Shown here: piece after piece, positions 1 through 11,812 of the stretch
How positions within the stretch are numbered: position 1 is the first letter of the stretch
How the letters are laid out: every line of letters begins with the position of its first letter
NCBI GenBank assembly: GCA_004325065.1
Contig: PITI01000011.1
Coordinates: 1-39,753 of the forward strand
Length of the DNA: 39,753 bases
From: Hamiltosporidium magnivora
Lineage: Eukaryota > Microsporidia > Dubosqiidae
Direction of reading: 5' to 3'
Made by a program: the position numbers and the translations under genes
Notes under the pieces: model-generated
Told to the model about the DNA's origin: nothing
Seen by the model: the letters and a program-made list of their open reading frames with translations, nothing else
Databases searched by the model: none

Positions 1-517
1 AACGTAGTCGTACAAATCATCAAAAAGCAAATATCCATTATTAGCAAGATTTACTTTAGACAAGCAAAATTTCAATCTGTCCATTATATTTTTATCTGTT
101 AAATGTGGTTTAACTGTAGAAGATATTCTCTTGATATACTTTCCCGACTTGAATATTTCAAACAAAGTTGATTTTGGAATATCAATTGCAAAAGAAAGAC
201 TGCGAAGCGTTCCTTTACGATTTAATGCTGTATTATTTATTTGCGCTAAATTGTTCGAATAGTCTTTAGGTTTTCTGCCTTATCTTTTTTGAAGAAACAT
301 CGGCACATATCTTTTCCTTTCTGTATTGAGTTTGTGCTGCATGGCAAATTCTGCTAATGGTTAGCCGGGAAACTTCAAAGGTACAAGAAACTTTTTTGAT
401 GGCACCATGCTTTAACTTATTCTCCTCTATCTGCTGTAATAATTTTTCTAAAATACCTTGACGTTGTTCCTTAGTTAACTGTTTATATTTTGAATCTCTT
501 CTTTCCAAATTTAACAA
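1..517 (-). pseudogene. Mariner-type transposase (DUF7769-like N-terminus), frameshifted and cut by the window edge
   Basis: The upstream segment (517-266, 83 codons) has a LTKEQRQGILEKLL helix followed by a helix-turn-helix (GAIKKVSCTFEVSRLTISRI, about residues 39-58). That frame stops at 266-268. From 279 down to base 1 a different frame is open for exactly 93 codons. It carries GRKPKDY, a second helix-turn-helix-like stretch (TLRSLSFAIDIPKSTLFE), KPHLTDKN and LLFDDLYDYV. This is the order known for mariner-type transposases with a DUF7769 N-terminus, where the next block would be the first catalytic Asp (HxDEKWF-like), just outside the window. The two halves need a one-base +1 correction around 279-292. 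The first half has no in-frame ATG back to its upstream stop; an ATG at 537-535 is in another frame, so a second lesion is likely. Such a protein would cut and rejoin transposon ends at TA sites; this copy looks dead. The family call is from memory of conserved blocks. Confidence 0.85.
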
Positions 518-664
518 ATTTCCTTCACATTTTCCATATTCGTCTTGCAGCGCTACTAATTTTATTTACCTCAAGAAACACTGATGTTTGAGCGGTAAGT
601 TTTTAACTAAGAATGATATTACTTAAGTCAAATATTTTAGGTTATATTGTCAGGAATATGAACT
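518..664. other. Flank of the transposase relic; possible element end
   Basis: Sequence between the start of the transposase relic and the next reading frame. It contains a short imperfect inverted repeat at about 570-592 (CTCAAgaAACA...TGTTTGAG), which could belong to the element's terminal region. Without the other end of the element in the window I cannot show a terminal inverted repeat or a TA target duplication. Confidence 0.2.
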
Positions 665-934
665 ATGAAATATCATGACAGTTGCCTATTTATTTTTTAT
701 ATTCACGATAATCTACGGTTTTTTTTGAAATTATACCATATTACCGGACGGAGGGAGTATAATTTAATATTTGTTTCAAACACGTTCTTAGGGCTCTTAA
801 ATATTTCAAATCTACTAGTATTGAAACCGAGGAATAATCTAATAAAATATTCTGCAATTTTGTATATGATCACTACCAAATTAAACTCTTCAAAGAAGAA
901 GCAAACTTATGATTGTTTTTTTCTAACAGAATAA
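665..934 (+). CDS. Unrecognised 89-residue reading frame
   Basis: A true ATG opens a frame of 89 residues ending in TAA. The protein is rich in Leu, Ile, Asn and Lys, with hydrophobic stretches around residues 7-24 and 40-53 and a basic KLNSSKKKQ segment near the C-terminus. I recognise no domain. At this base composition about one frame of this length is expected by chance in 40 kb, so length alone is no support. It lies upstream of and divergent from the transposase relic, and 75 bases before another odd open stretch (1010-1159). It may be chance, a small parasite-specific gene, or a fragment of a decayed element. Confidence 0.15.
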   Translation: MKYHDSCLFIFYIHDNLRFFLKLYHITGRREYNLIFVSNTFLGLLNISNLLVLKPRNNLIKYSAILYMITTKLNSSKKKQTYDCFFLTE

Positions 935-970
935 TTAATTATATAACACAAGAAAAATACTTTAAAACAA

Positions 971-982
971 TATATATATATA
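971..982. repeat. (TA)6 microsatellite
   Basis: Twelve bases of alternating T and A inside an almost GC-free stretch (about 935-1008). Similar TA runs occur at 17474-17485 and 19880-19891. Confidence 0.9.
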
Positions 983-1009
983 AACATTTATAAATAGATA
1001 TTATACTGA

Positions 1010-1159
1010 TCAAAAAACATAAAAATTCGAGATCCAACATTGTGGCAATGGTTTGCTAGGGGCATGTCGATAAATAATGCCGAAAGAAAAAAAATAGAAT
1101 TTAACCCAAAGAAATCAATAGAAGAGTTTTTAAAATCGAAAATACTTAAATTTTCTTAG
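1010..1159 (+). pseudogene. Unrecognised coding-like fragment (49 codons, no start codon at its head)
   Basis: From the codon after TGA (1007-1009) to TAG (1157-1159) the frame is open and has the look of real protein: DPTLWQWFARGMSINNAER, then KKIEFNPKKSIEEFL and a Lys-rich end. Two Trp codons, Pro, Gly and Arg codons and an amphipathic C-terminal helix are unusual for random AT-rich DNA. The only internal ATG is at 1064. I do not recognise the family. It could be the C-terminal end of a decayed gene or element; the 89-residue frame just upstream ends before it and is not obviously continuous with it. Confidence 0.25.
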
Positions 1160-4100
1160 TGGTTTTAAAGTGTATAAATGAAGCAACTAAAATCATAGTA
1201 ACTTTGAATAGAATTTTAGTTAAGAATCTTTGACTTTAAAGCAATTTTTTTTATATAAACGTGCTGATTTAAATTATTATATAAAAAATTACAAAGCATT
1301 TTTAAAAAGTATCAAATTAGACAAAAAAATATAAACTATGTATATCAGCAATTAATATATAGAAAAATATTGATATTAAATATCAAAAAAGATCAATAAT
1401 TTTTTTTCAAATATGGAAATTTTCAATAAAAAACTAAATATATGTAGCAGACTTTAAAAAAGCAAAAATTTATTATTCTTTTGAAAAGAAAGAACATCGA
1501 TCCTCATCTAACCCGATTAAACCATGCACTAACAGCATTTTAAATCCAGATATTAGATTATAACACAAACTTTGCTCATCAATAAGTATTGGTGTGCGGT
1601 TAAAGATTCATAATTATCATAAAGATTTTATAATAGAAATATTTTAAGAAATTAAGGCTATATAAGTTTTGTTAACTATTTCGATTCCTTCATTTTGAAT
1701 AAACATTCGGTAAAGATAAAAATTATATCTTTCAATGATTACCTATAATTATCTTAAAATAATAAGGTCTCCCGATTTTTTTAGAAAACACGAATAAAAA
1801 TAGATACGGAAATTATTTTGTTGCGCACAACGATATACATTAGCATTTTGTTATCATTAATTTACATTTTGTGAAATATCATAAATATATTATATTGAAG
1901 TTTTTTATTATAATCGATCCGAATAGTATATTGTATCATCTATTCACAGACTAAAATGTATATTATTAAATAAATGTTTTAATAGGCTGGTAAATCATTA
2001 AATATTCAAAAAAGAAAGTAAAATCAATTTTTGAAATTACATCATTCTATACAATAAAAAATAAAATTACTAAATACTTTCGAAATCACGGTTAAAACCA
2101 TTAAAGCACAGAGAATAAACTACAAGGAGCTTAAATGTATAATTTTCTGTAATTATACACATTTTGACTAAATATGTCTGAATATATGATTGGTAAAATC
2201 TTATTCTATATAATTCTTCATTAATAATGGTTTTCTGGGTTACATTTTATATTATACCTTTGCCTTTATATTAGAGTATCGGAAATAATCTTAATTCGAA
2301 ATTTGAATTAATAGCAAGCTATGGTTTATTTTATTGAAATAGAATAACATTTTTAGGAATGAATTATTGGTTAATATTTAGATTAAAAGGTACTTTTTAA
2401 GTTAAAAGCAAGTTGATGCCTTTATCAATATATAAATTCATCTAGTTTAAATCGTGAAATATAAATAAATATCCTATAGATTTCAAAATATTTAAATGAT
2501 ATGAGTTTGATTTTTTCTAAAAGAGACCTAGTCGATGTAACACATCCCAAATAAAATAAATAAGAGATTTTTATGCTTGATATGAAATATTAAATAAAAT
2601 TTCATACTTATTTGATAAAGTAATTAATTAAACATTCTATATTTGAAGCTTTCTAATCTAGACTTGCCTTCTGATACTTTAAAATTGATCGTCTTAAAAT
2701 TTTATGATTGGAAAAAATATAAAATGTTCAATACGAGACATCGCCAACAAAATGCGAATAAAAAAAATAATTACATTTTTCCGATATTATTTAATTAAGA
2801 ACAATTTTATTTTACATCTAAGGAAAACACGAGAATATCATCAATTCCTAGAAAAAGTATTAAACAATAACTTTAGAACCTAGATCTTATAAAATCATAA
2901 AAATGTAAGTTTTATACATTTCTCAATAATTAAAAATAAAACCAAATCTATTTTCTATATTAGAAATATGTTACTAAAAAAATCAGCTATTTTCAAAAAA
3001 CCCTAAAAAAAGTGACCAAAATTACATAATTTATCCAATATTAAACTAACGCATCCTTAGTTCTAATAAGATAAAGAAATCATTTAAAGCCTATAATAAA
3101 GTAATTTAGAATATTTTCATATAATAACAATTCGAAGAGGTGACATTTTAAGATCATAAACTGAATATTTTGACAGACAAGATTTAAAAGATTCAGGTAG
3201 AAAGAAATTTAAACTTTAAAACAATATATCAGACATTTTTTTAAAAAAAATAATAACGCATTTGTAGAGCCAAAAATTCATCATACACCTAATCCTTTAA
3301 ATTATAAAACACACCAAAAGCCGTAATTTCGCAAGAAAAACGGGATCGGGGTGAGACTATGAATTCTGTTATTTTAAAGTATTAATTTGATTTATCCCTA
3401 TAGGTAGATTCTTTCAAAGAACCGAGAAGCACATTTTCTGTAATTAAAAAATAATTTAAAATAGAATTGAAAAAAATATAAAGATTCTTATATTTATAAA
3501 CAGCTTTCATTTAGTTCATTTGAAAAATTTGTTTTAGTTATTTGTGAATAAAGAAACACAACTACGAACAAACCAAATAAGTTTTTAATGCCGAAAATTA
3601 ATTTTAAGGATCATAATAATGTGAAAAACTAATTATCTATTTATTTTGTATTCTATCTAAGAAATTAGACAAGTAATTTTCATGCAGCCAAATTTGGCGT
3701 TACAAACACAATTTATAGACACATACTGATGTTTTTTGTGTGTGAAACACAATCCATGTGGTTTTAAAATAATATAAGCCAGAATGATATAGATTCGATA
3801 GTGTCATATAAATGCCTTTAAATACCTCGAAATATTTCGAAATACGGATTTTCTATCGAAATATACTGTTTGCAGAAAACATTATATACTATTTGTAAAT
3901 ATGGCACAAAAAACCAAAGACTGTTTATTGTGTAAATTCTGATAGAGTAGCATAACCAATTAAAAGCGAAAAAAAAGTTCAATTTTTATTAGTTTGTGAC
4001 CAAATTCTTAAAGATTTAACATTCGTTAAGATTCTTTATATACTTTATTCAATAAAAACAATAAAAAAAAGAATTCATGTTTTTTTTGTTTTACATCAGC

Positions 4101-5382
4101 TTTTTTAATTTTTCGATAAAATTTAAACATCTTGCAATTGAAAAATTGAGATAATAGAAATTAAATTCAGCGAATTCCGTAAAATGATGAAGATATTACA
4201 AATATATAATTAACGATAAAAATAAAAGTTATGAATTATCTAATTCTTTACAAAAAAAGTATCAATATTCCAAAAACATGCAAAACTCACAGGATGTATA
4301 ATAAAAATAATAGAAACAATTTAGAAGTTCCAAATATTTGTTTTTGTGTAAAGTTTTTTGATAATTTTGACTTGATCGAGAAATCTTAATAAGTTATTTT
4401 ATACAAATTACACTGAAGTTATAAACTCAAATATGACATACTAGAAATATTCCCATTTCTAAAACAAAACTCATGATTTCTACCATAAAAAAAATATCAT
4501 AATATCAGGGAAAGTCTGCAAATAAGTAACGGGCGATTACAAATTTATAGCAATTTATCTATTTATATAACTTTATTAATCTTATACAATACAATTTTCT
4601 CGAAGAAAAATACTTGGCTAAACCACCAGGTCATTTTTTTAGGAACGAAATTAAGTGTAACAATAAATAATATCAACTCAAAGGATATCATAACAAAAAT
4701 TGATCTTATTCGGAAATTTACTTTGATTTTTAGATCTCAAATAAACATGTCTATTTTATATTGACTAGAATAAAGCCTTCCAGACATAGAAATACAGCTA
4801 AAAACCTACACCAAAAATTGTTTTATGATTTATTTGTAAGAAAGAAAATAAAAAAGGCATAAAATAAAGAAATATGCAATGCATACTTCTATATAATAAA
4901 CTAAGATTAGTATTTATAGATTCGCAAAAAAACCTACATAAAATTCCTTTACAGTTCTAAGAGTATATAAAATTGAATAGAAAGTTAGATTAATATAGAA
5001 TATTGTAAACTATAGTATCAACTATCACATTCAGAGTATTTACTAAAATGATTTTTTTTTAGAAGTTAGGTCAATTTTTTTTCTTTAAAATATTTTTATA
5101 TAATTAAAACAGATAAATCGTAACTTTAAAGATGATACATATATCAGAAAAGCCTCTATAGCAATCAAACCTGGTTTAAAATGGGACATTATGCCTTTGC
5201 AGAAAAATTAAGAGACAATAGAAGCTTAAAACAAAATTAAATCTTTATAGAAAACGTGTAAATTGAGTAATTACAACTCTGACAAAAAATTCAGAAATTA
5301 TAAATCTGTAAATCGAGCCTATAACAAAATTAAATAGAGTATCTTTATTATATTTTAGCAGAATAACTAATTTGCGAAAATA
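1160..5382. other. AT-rich gene-free stretch
   Basis: I see no gene, RNA or repeat family here. Stops are dense in all frames, with many poly-A/T runs. A slightly less AT-rich patch at about 3315-3430 contains no recognisable feature on either strand. Confidence 0.6.
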
Positions 5383-5494
5383 GATATTTTTTTCAGATTT
5401 TTTTGGATTCGTAACAGATACAAACAATTTTTTCTGGATAACCGTGATTTTAGCATTTTATTTTGAGACATTTAGTTCAAAGATAATACACAGA

Positions 5495-5827
5495 ATGTAT
5501 TTTATTTTGCTAGTTATAATTATAGCCATATGTCATGAAAAAAAATCATATCTTCAAAAAGTAGCATATGCTACAGTTTTTTACATGATATATGGGCTCA
5601 TTATAGATATTACTAGGTATAATTGTGATTACACCTATATATTTTTAAAACCTACAATACAAAGCTTTATATCTGAAAACAGTGTTAACTATTTTATCGG
5701 GCGAGTCTTATTCCCTGAATTTCTTATGTTTGCTCACCAAAGAATGATCGCAACAGCTAACCCCTTAGATACACTCAGGACCATTAACATGCTCTGTGAC
5801 GAAACTTATCGAATTGGATTAGTTTGA
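5495..5827 (+). CDS. Doubtful 110-residue reading frame overlapping a repeat relic
   Basis: The stop-to-stop interval runs from about 5383 to 5826, about 147 codons, which is longer than expected by chance here. The first in-frame ATG is at 5495 (MYFILLVIIIAICHEKKSYL), giving a hydrophobic, signal-like N-terminus followed by a mixed C-terminal half (QSFISENSVNYFIG, TANPLDTLRTINMLCDE). No family is recognised. The caution is strong: the C-terminal half lies in repeat Y (5600-5975). The matching copy at 39.4-39.7 kb has stops in the corresponding frame, so this frame is not conserved. The excess length probably reflects the higher GC content left by the repeat rather than coding. Confidence 0.15.
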   Translation: MYFILLVIIIAICHEKKSYLQKVAYATVFYMIYGLIIDITRYNCDYTYIFLKPTIQSFISENSVNYFIGRVLFPEFLMFAHQRMIATANPLDTLRTINMLCDETYRIGLV

Positions 5828-5975
5828 TACCAATATACTTTTCATAGTTTTTTTTGAAGTCTTATTTGGCGTTACAATGCCATAACAAACGGTATAACCT
5901 GCTATCTAAATTCTTGCTTCAAAGTGTGTCATTTTTTCAAAATCTCGATACTAATTATCCCAACTCGGCAAATTA
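5600..5975 (+). repeat. Repeat Y, old AT-drifted copy
   Basis: This stretch aligns base by base, with small gaps, to 39370-39753. Shared blocks in order include CAAAGCTTT, CGGGcgAGT (CGGGGCAGT in the other copy), TTCTT-ATGT, TGATCGcAa (TGATCGAAG), CTCAgGACcAT (CTCAAGACTAT) and a longer match ending GGTATAACCTGCTA. Farther on, ATCTC and CCAACTCG (ACCCGAG) also correspond. Most differences are C or G in the 39 kb copy against T or A here, as expected if this copy drifted toward A+T. Its identity (LTR, LINE end or other) is unknown. Confidence 0.7.
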
Positions 5976-8700
5976 TAGCTATGTTTAGATGCCTCTGAGA
6001 GAAAATTAGCCATGAGTTCTAGGTTTTTTTACAAGTTCTGTAACATCAAAAATAACAAACTAGCTCGTAGATCATTTTTTATATATATGACCTTTAATCT
6101 TATACAAACCCTAATGAAAATCGAAACTAGTAGATTTTTATACTTCTCTCAAATATCAAAATATAGTTTCATAACAATTTATCCTAATCGTTCGCCAAAC
6201 TGACCTTAAAATAAAGTTACATTTTTTCCACTCCACGGAATTTATAATAGCCTCCATTAATAATTAATCTCTTTATATTTCAAGTCGCCGAAATATTCCT
6301 CTAATAAAGTTATTTTCTTGCTTTATTCAGATATTCATTTACAAATATACGTTTCATATAGATGTCAAATTTAATTTTTGTATTTAAATTAAAATATTAC
6401 GGGTTTGAGATAGTAATAATGATATTTATGCTATTCTATTTAGGATTTACAAGTTATGGAAAAAATGCTTTTCTTTTATATATGATCAAATGTAAGTAAT
6501 TAAATAAAATTCAAACATTTCTTTGCAAGTATATTGCTATTCAATTTTTTCGAGGAATAAAAGGCAATTGATTTTCGATGAGATTTTTATACTTGAAAAA
6601 ATTCAGATTCGGTTTACAAAAACCTTGATAATGTAAATCGTTATCAAAAACAAAAAAAAGGTTTTATTATGTCTTTAATGTAAATTCAATTAAAAGCAAT
6701 TTAAATATTTGCAAGATTGGCTTTTTTTTATTTAAAAAAAGACAAATGATTGAAGTTAATATATAGAAAAACAATAATATATTGGCAATTTATTTGCTAA
6801 GTGAATTTCCGATAAAGAATCGCGACTAGAAATTTTATAAATATACTTACAGTATAAAAAAGAACGTATGTATTTTTCACTAATATGTCACAGGACAGTT
6901 TCAATAAACAATTTTTACTCTAACTGAATTTATCGCAAAAAAGTTTACAATAACCAACTTTTCGTAAGGTATTAATTAAAATATATGATATAGAATACTC
7001 TATATTTCTTAAAATTAAATCATTTTTTTTTAATTAATAAAAGCCAACCGAATTCCACAATCAGAAAGTTTTTCAAAATAATTAACAAACTTTTTTTAAT
7101 TTTTAATTATTTGGTTCCTTAACAGTATCAAAACCACACGACTATATTTAGTATTTATATCGAGAAAATTTACTTGGGCGGCATAAAAATTCATACAAAA
7201 ATATTCTAAGAGAATATCAAACACCTCGTTCTATTTGATAAGGTTATGGATAAAAAAACACAGTTTATAAAATAATTTCTTTACATTTTCCGTAACAAAA
7301 AACGAAAAAACAAATCAATTTTCAAATAAAATTTATAAAGCATATTTCATTTTCTTTCTATTTTCATTATTTAGATTATTTAAAATTAAAGACTAAGAAA
7401 ATTTTTTATCTACTGAATCATACATGCAATGATTATATTTAAAGAATAAATTTTTCAAAACGAAAAATAAAAAACTATGAAAACAGTTACAAGTTCTAAA
7501 GTTAATAAAAAAAGACATATATAAAATTTTTGAATTGATGAAAAAACAAAGTTAGCATTTTCATATCGACGTCAACAATAGGATATTTGGTTGAATGCTC
7601 GTATTACTTTACAAAACAGTAAAATGGTAGGTAAAAAATCAAAATCATACGAAAATATTTTAAATATTTGTTAAAAAATGCATTTGACTTTGGCTACAAA
7701 TTATGTTTTTACAGAAAGAACGTATTACTAGTAGTAAGTTTTGTATTTAACAGCAATGCACAGTGTATTCCGGAGTCTGTAGCCTTACAGTTAAAAAACG
7801 AAAAAACATCGGATATATTAACACGTTAATTAATATTCCATTAAATTTAATTGTCCTTATATTAAATTCCTAAGAAGTAATGTGTGAGGAAATATACAGA
7901 TTCTAAAGAAAAACAGTGCATTTCCAATCTTAAACAAGCAAAAAAAGCGCAGTTTAATATGATATATGTACTATTATTCGCGGAACTGGTTGTATTTCGC
8001 CCAATGCCCAATTTTATTTTGTATATGGCAATATTATTCAAAAATCTTAAGAAGTTTTTGGGGTTGGATCTCCAATATAGATAAGAGTCAACATGGTTTT
8101 TAAAAATACAAATTTATATTAACATGAAATGTATTGGAAGATCTACCCAGAAATTAAAAGCGGGTAAATCACATAAAGAATATCTTTAGAATTAAAAGAC
8201 TAAAATTTATTAGTTCATAAATATACAGCTAATTTAATTTTATTTAAAACTTTAATAGTATTCTCTAAAAGTTATCTAAAAAATTAATGAGCATATGAAA
8301 CAAAAAAGAAAGAAATAGCTTGTATCATAATACGATATTCGTAAAATTTATAAAAAACCTAACATAAATTCTTAGAATTGTTTTAATGCGACCCCAATTA
8401 ATTTATTTAGTTTTTTAGTGAAAAATCAGGGTTTAATTCCACTATATAAAATGAAAATTTTTCAGTAACATATATTTGTATTTTTTATTTCGGTTTATTT
8501 AAGATTTGAATATAAATTTTTCTAACATATAATTTATTTATTTAGGCACATATAATATTTTCTAAATGATGTGAACCCCTCACAAATGTAATGTTAATAC
8601 TAATACAAGCATTTCTATAGGATATCTGATCATAATGTGATTTTTTAAGGTTTAATTATTCCATGTTGGTATAAAAAGCCAAAATAGCAAATTTACTAAG
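5976..8700. other. AT-rich stretch with small frames only
   Basis: No recognisable gene. An ATG-started 63-residue basic frame (6012-6203) and a 66-residue frame lacking an in-frame ATG at its head (7884-8084) are within chance expectation. The second contains a run of more typical protein codons (ELVVFRPMPNFILYMAIL), but I know no match. Confidence 0.5.
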
Positions 8701-9199
8701 AAGTAGAACCTAGAAATAATATCCAAAAGACTAGTTCACTTCTATCACTGTTTTTGGATTCGAATTTTTTCAGTTCGCCTATAACCGACAGCCTCAAAAG
8801 TCAAAAAAATAAATGCTACATACAATGGCAAAGCTTTTATTAACCTTCAGGGTGTTCTGATCCAGAAGAAAACAGGCAAGATAACGCAAGATCTCTCGAA
8901 CCCCTAAAAGCTTAGATTATTCCTAAAACAAAACTTTTAAGCATTGCCAGAATTGTATGCCTCGCTTTGTTTTTATAGTAACATTCCAATCAATCTAAGA
9001 TTCTAAGAATATTATAGCCGCTTAAGGATATACTATATTAGGAACAAGATTTTATCAACCAGAAAACAATTTATTATTCTTTATAGAAAGAATATTCGCA
9101 CAAAAAAGTTTATGAACTAGCTTCGCAAGAAAAAACCTCCAACCACAAAGACAAACGTTCTAATTGTGTCAATCGAATATAAAAGTGCAACGATATAGA
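8701..9199 (+). other. Low-stop island, possible decayed coding sequence or repeat Y relic
   Basis: One plus frame has only about 6 stops in some 166 codons, where 15 or so would be expected. The core (about 8812-8900) reads INATYNGKAFINLQGVLI then QKKTGKITQDLSNP. The DNA at 8815-8860 also resembles repeat Y (CAAAGCTTTT followed by an AACC...AGG.TGT pattern), so reduced stop density may come from an old GC-richer repeat. The minus strand has an open stretch here too (VREILRYLACFLLDQNTLK), so strand and nature are undecided. Confidence 0.25.
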
Positions 9200-11574
9200 T
9201 TTTATTTAAGGTTTATTTTTGGAAAATTTTGTATTTTCTCCAATATCGATTTGAATATACGATAATAGTTATCTCATAATATACCCAAGTAGTTTTGATA
9301 ATATGGTCTTGTTATACATTTTCTATTTTTACTCCCAGCTGCGCTTATAGAAATTTTCAAAGGATAAGAATAAAGTTGTAAATCAAAATTCAAATATATC
9401 TTAACAATATCATGCAAAGTACTTTTTTAACTGGCAAAGTTTTGCGAGGCAGAAACATTTTGAGTTGTCAAATAAATCCGATAAAATAAAATCTAATAAG
9501 TTTTCATTAAAATATAAAGTGATTAACTATAAATTTTTTTTATTAAAATTTAATTTGCTAAGCTCACTTAATATATTTAAATTAAAAGGTTATAGAGGCT
9601 GATCTAATTTTTACTAAATAAGTTATATTCATCTTTGCAATAAAATATTTTATGAGTATGACTAGACTATATCTCGTTTTGCTTTTTCTGAATAAAATTT
9701 GCAAATTAACGAATGCTTTACAGATTAAATAATATTAGATCAAATTATAGCCTGAAATATTTGTTTTGAAGAAATGTTTTATTTAGATACTAAGATATAA
9801 AAAATTTGCTTATAAATTTAAGGATTCGTGGTTTTGAAATCATTTACATCCCGGCAATTTTACTCAAATTTTAATTATAATTTGATTTTTACTTGATAGC
9901 TTAAGCCGGTGAGAATCAGAAAGAAGGACTCTGTAAAGTTATCTTTATTCTGTCATAGCTTATGCAAGCTTAGTGGAAAAGTCTTTTTAGTTTAATAGCT
10001 GAAATGCCATAACCAAAAATATAGAAAAAGAGTGAGTAAGAAATTGTATATGATACAAAGTGACCATTAATTTTGATTGTCGAGAGTCAAGAACTTTAGG
10101 AATACTTGTATTTTTGCACTGTATATAACTCTACCATCGATTAACAGTAGTTCTAATTTTATTCAAACGCTTCAATTCAAATTATTTAAAATAATAGATT
10201 TTAAAATACCTTTATTTTTGCTTTAACTGATTTTGAAATATTTATAAAAGTAAAAATACAAATTTTTTTTAGTAACAATAGTAATTATATTGTGCACACA
10301 TGTAGATTATTTTCTATTTAATATAGCAGATAAAAGATAGATAAATGTAATATCATTATAATTCAAATAAAATATGAGTTTATTTTTTTATTAAAGAGAA
10401 AAGTAATCTTAAGAATTTTTCAGATTTCTAAATCATATTTACCTAATTGCAGAGATAGTCGAGATTGCTTTATATAATTTTAACTCGGTGTTTTACACAA
10501 TGTATAAATATGAAAAAAAAATATTCTTCTAAATAAAGCCTTCATACTTAAGAACTGAAAAAAATGAATTGTATAATTTAATTTTTTCGCACTGTGAATT
10601 TCCTACGATATGTCCTAGAAGATAATGTAACGAAATTTAAATATTATTCTAAAAACATTCTGAAAATGCTTCTTATTAAACCTATAGATCTGAAAATTCG
10701 ACCGTATTCTAGGCTAATTCATTTCATATATTAGATAAAACATAATTCAATATATAATTAAACGCTACTATAAGCAATTTATAATTCTAAAACATGGAGT
10801 CATTGATATGTTAGAATCTAATTCACAAAATATTTTATGTTTTATTTTTATAAATTTATAGTAGCACTGTAATATTGATGTTTATTTACTTGTATAGCAT
10901 TAAAAGTAGACTTCCATATTTAAGCTAAAGTAATAATTTTAGTTAGTATCAAAATAATAGGCTTAATTATAGTATACAAAATAAAATTATTTCATTCTAA
11001 AAATTAAATTTAATATCTTAAGGAATTTTTTTTGCAAAGTTTAATCTAAATACATTTGCAAATTATTAATCGTCAATATTCAAATTATTTAGCAATTTTT
11101 TCTTTATATGCTTGACAAAAAAATATTTCAGAATTATAAGAATCCAAATTTCATATATATGACTGACAAGGAACACAAATATAAATATTTATTACTTTAC
11201 TTGCATATTATTTGTGTAAAAAAATATTTATAAGGCCTCACATTGTGTAAATTTATAAATAGTGTTGTATAACACAAAATCATAGCAATAGATTCTTATT
11301 AGGCTATATATATCTATTTGCCGATCTTTTAACCATAAAATCAGATTTATTGCATTTAAAACTATCAAAGCGCCTCGATTTAAGAAATACTATATTAAAT
11401 TAAATTTAATAAAAATCCGTATGATTTATAAACGAACAACAGTTTATATTTAACTATATTACCTGCAATTTATCTCTAATATTGTAATTAGCTCTAAATA
11501 CGGCATAAAATTTACTAAAAAAATATGTTATTACAAGACAAAAAAGTTTACATATTCTGAAATTGCCAATTAAA
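9200..11574. other. AT-rich gene-free stretch
   Basis: Nothing recognisable. A patch at about 9900-9970 is less AT-rich, but has no match to the other repeats in the window that I can see. Confidence 0.6.
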
Positions 11575-11812
11575 GATATGTTCCTGGCAAATGGTGAAGG
11601 AAGAATAGCCATATTAAAAACTTTCTGGTTGGGAATGACTGTGTACATTTCGTATTAAAACCGTCTATACCATTGAGTTTGGATAGAAACAACACTCGAT
11701 CCATATCAATCACCTATAATCCAGAGCTATGACTGATTTAAAGAAACAAATGAATAACGTTCTTCATATTAATGACACAGAGACGTAAAAAAGAAACGGA
11801 ATAAGTATGTAA
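11575..11812 (+). repeat. Repeat X, copy 1
   Basis: This aligns over its whole length to the reverse complement of 36372-36600. Shared blocks are GGTG(G)AAGGA, CATATTAAAAACT (CGCATTAAAAACT), TTTCGTATTAAA, GGATAGAAACaAC, cGATCcATAT, CCTATAATCCAGAG, AAAGAAACAAAT and GACACAGAGacGTAAAA. It shares the later blocks with copy 2 (33711-33838). Differences are mostly transitions. A minus-strand frame across it (11648-11454) has no ATG-started counterpart in the other copies, so I do not call it a gene. Confidence 0.8.

Noticed and set aside
277..292. Programmed minus-one frameshift at A-AAA-AAG in the transposase relic
   Set aside because: The slippery heptamer is in the right phase, but the minus-one frame reaches a stop after about a dozen codons; the family-like second half needs +1.
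7884..8084. Similarity of this frame (ELVVFRPMPNFILYMAIL) to part of the 665-934 frame (LLVLKPRNNLIKYSAILYM)
   Set aside because: The resemblance needs a gap and is not supported at the DNA level; both sequences are built from amino acids favoured by AT-rich codons.
11454..11648. Minus-strand 64-residue frame as a gene
   Set aside because: It lies largely across repeat X copy 1, is of chance length, and the corresponding frame in copy 3 is interrupted and diverges outside the repeat.
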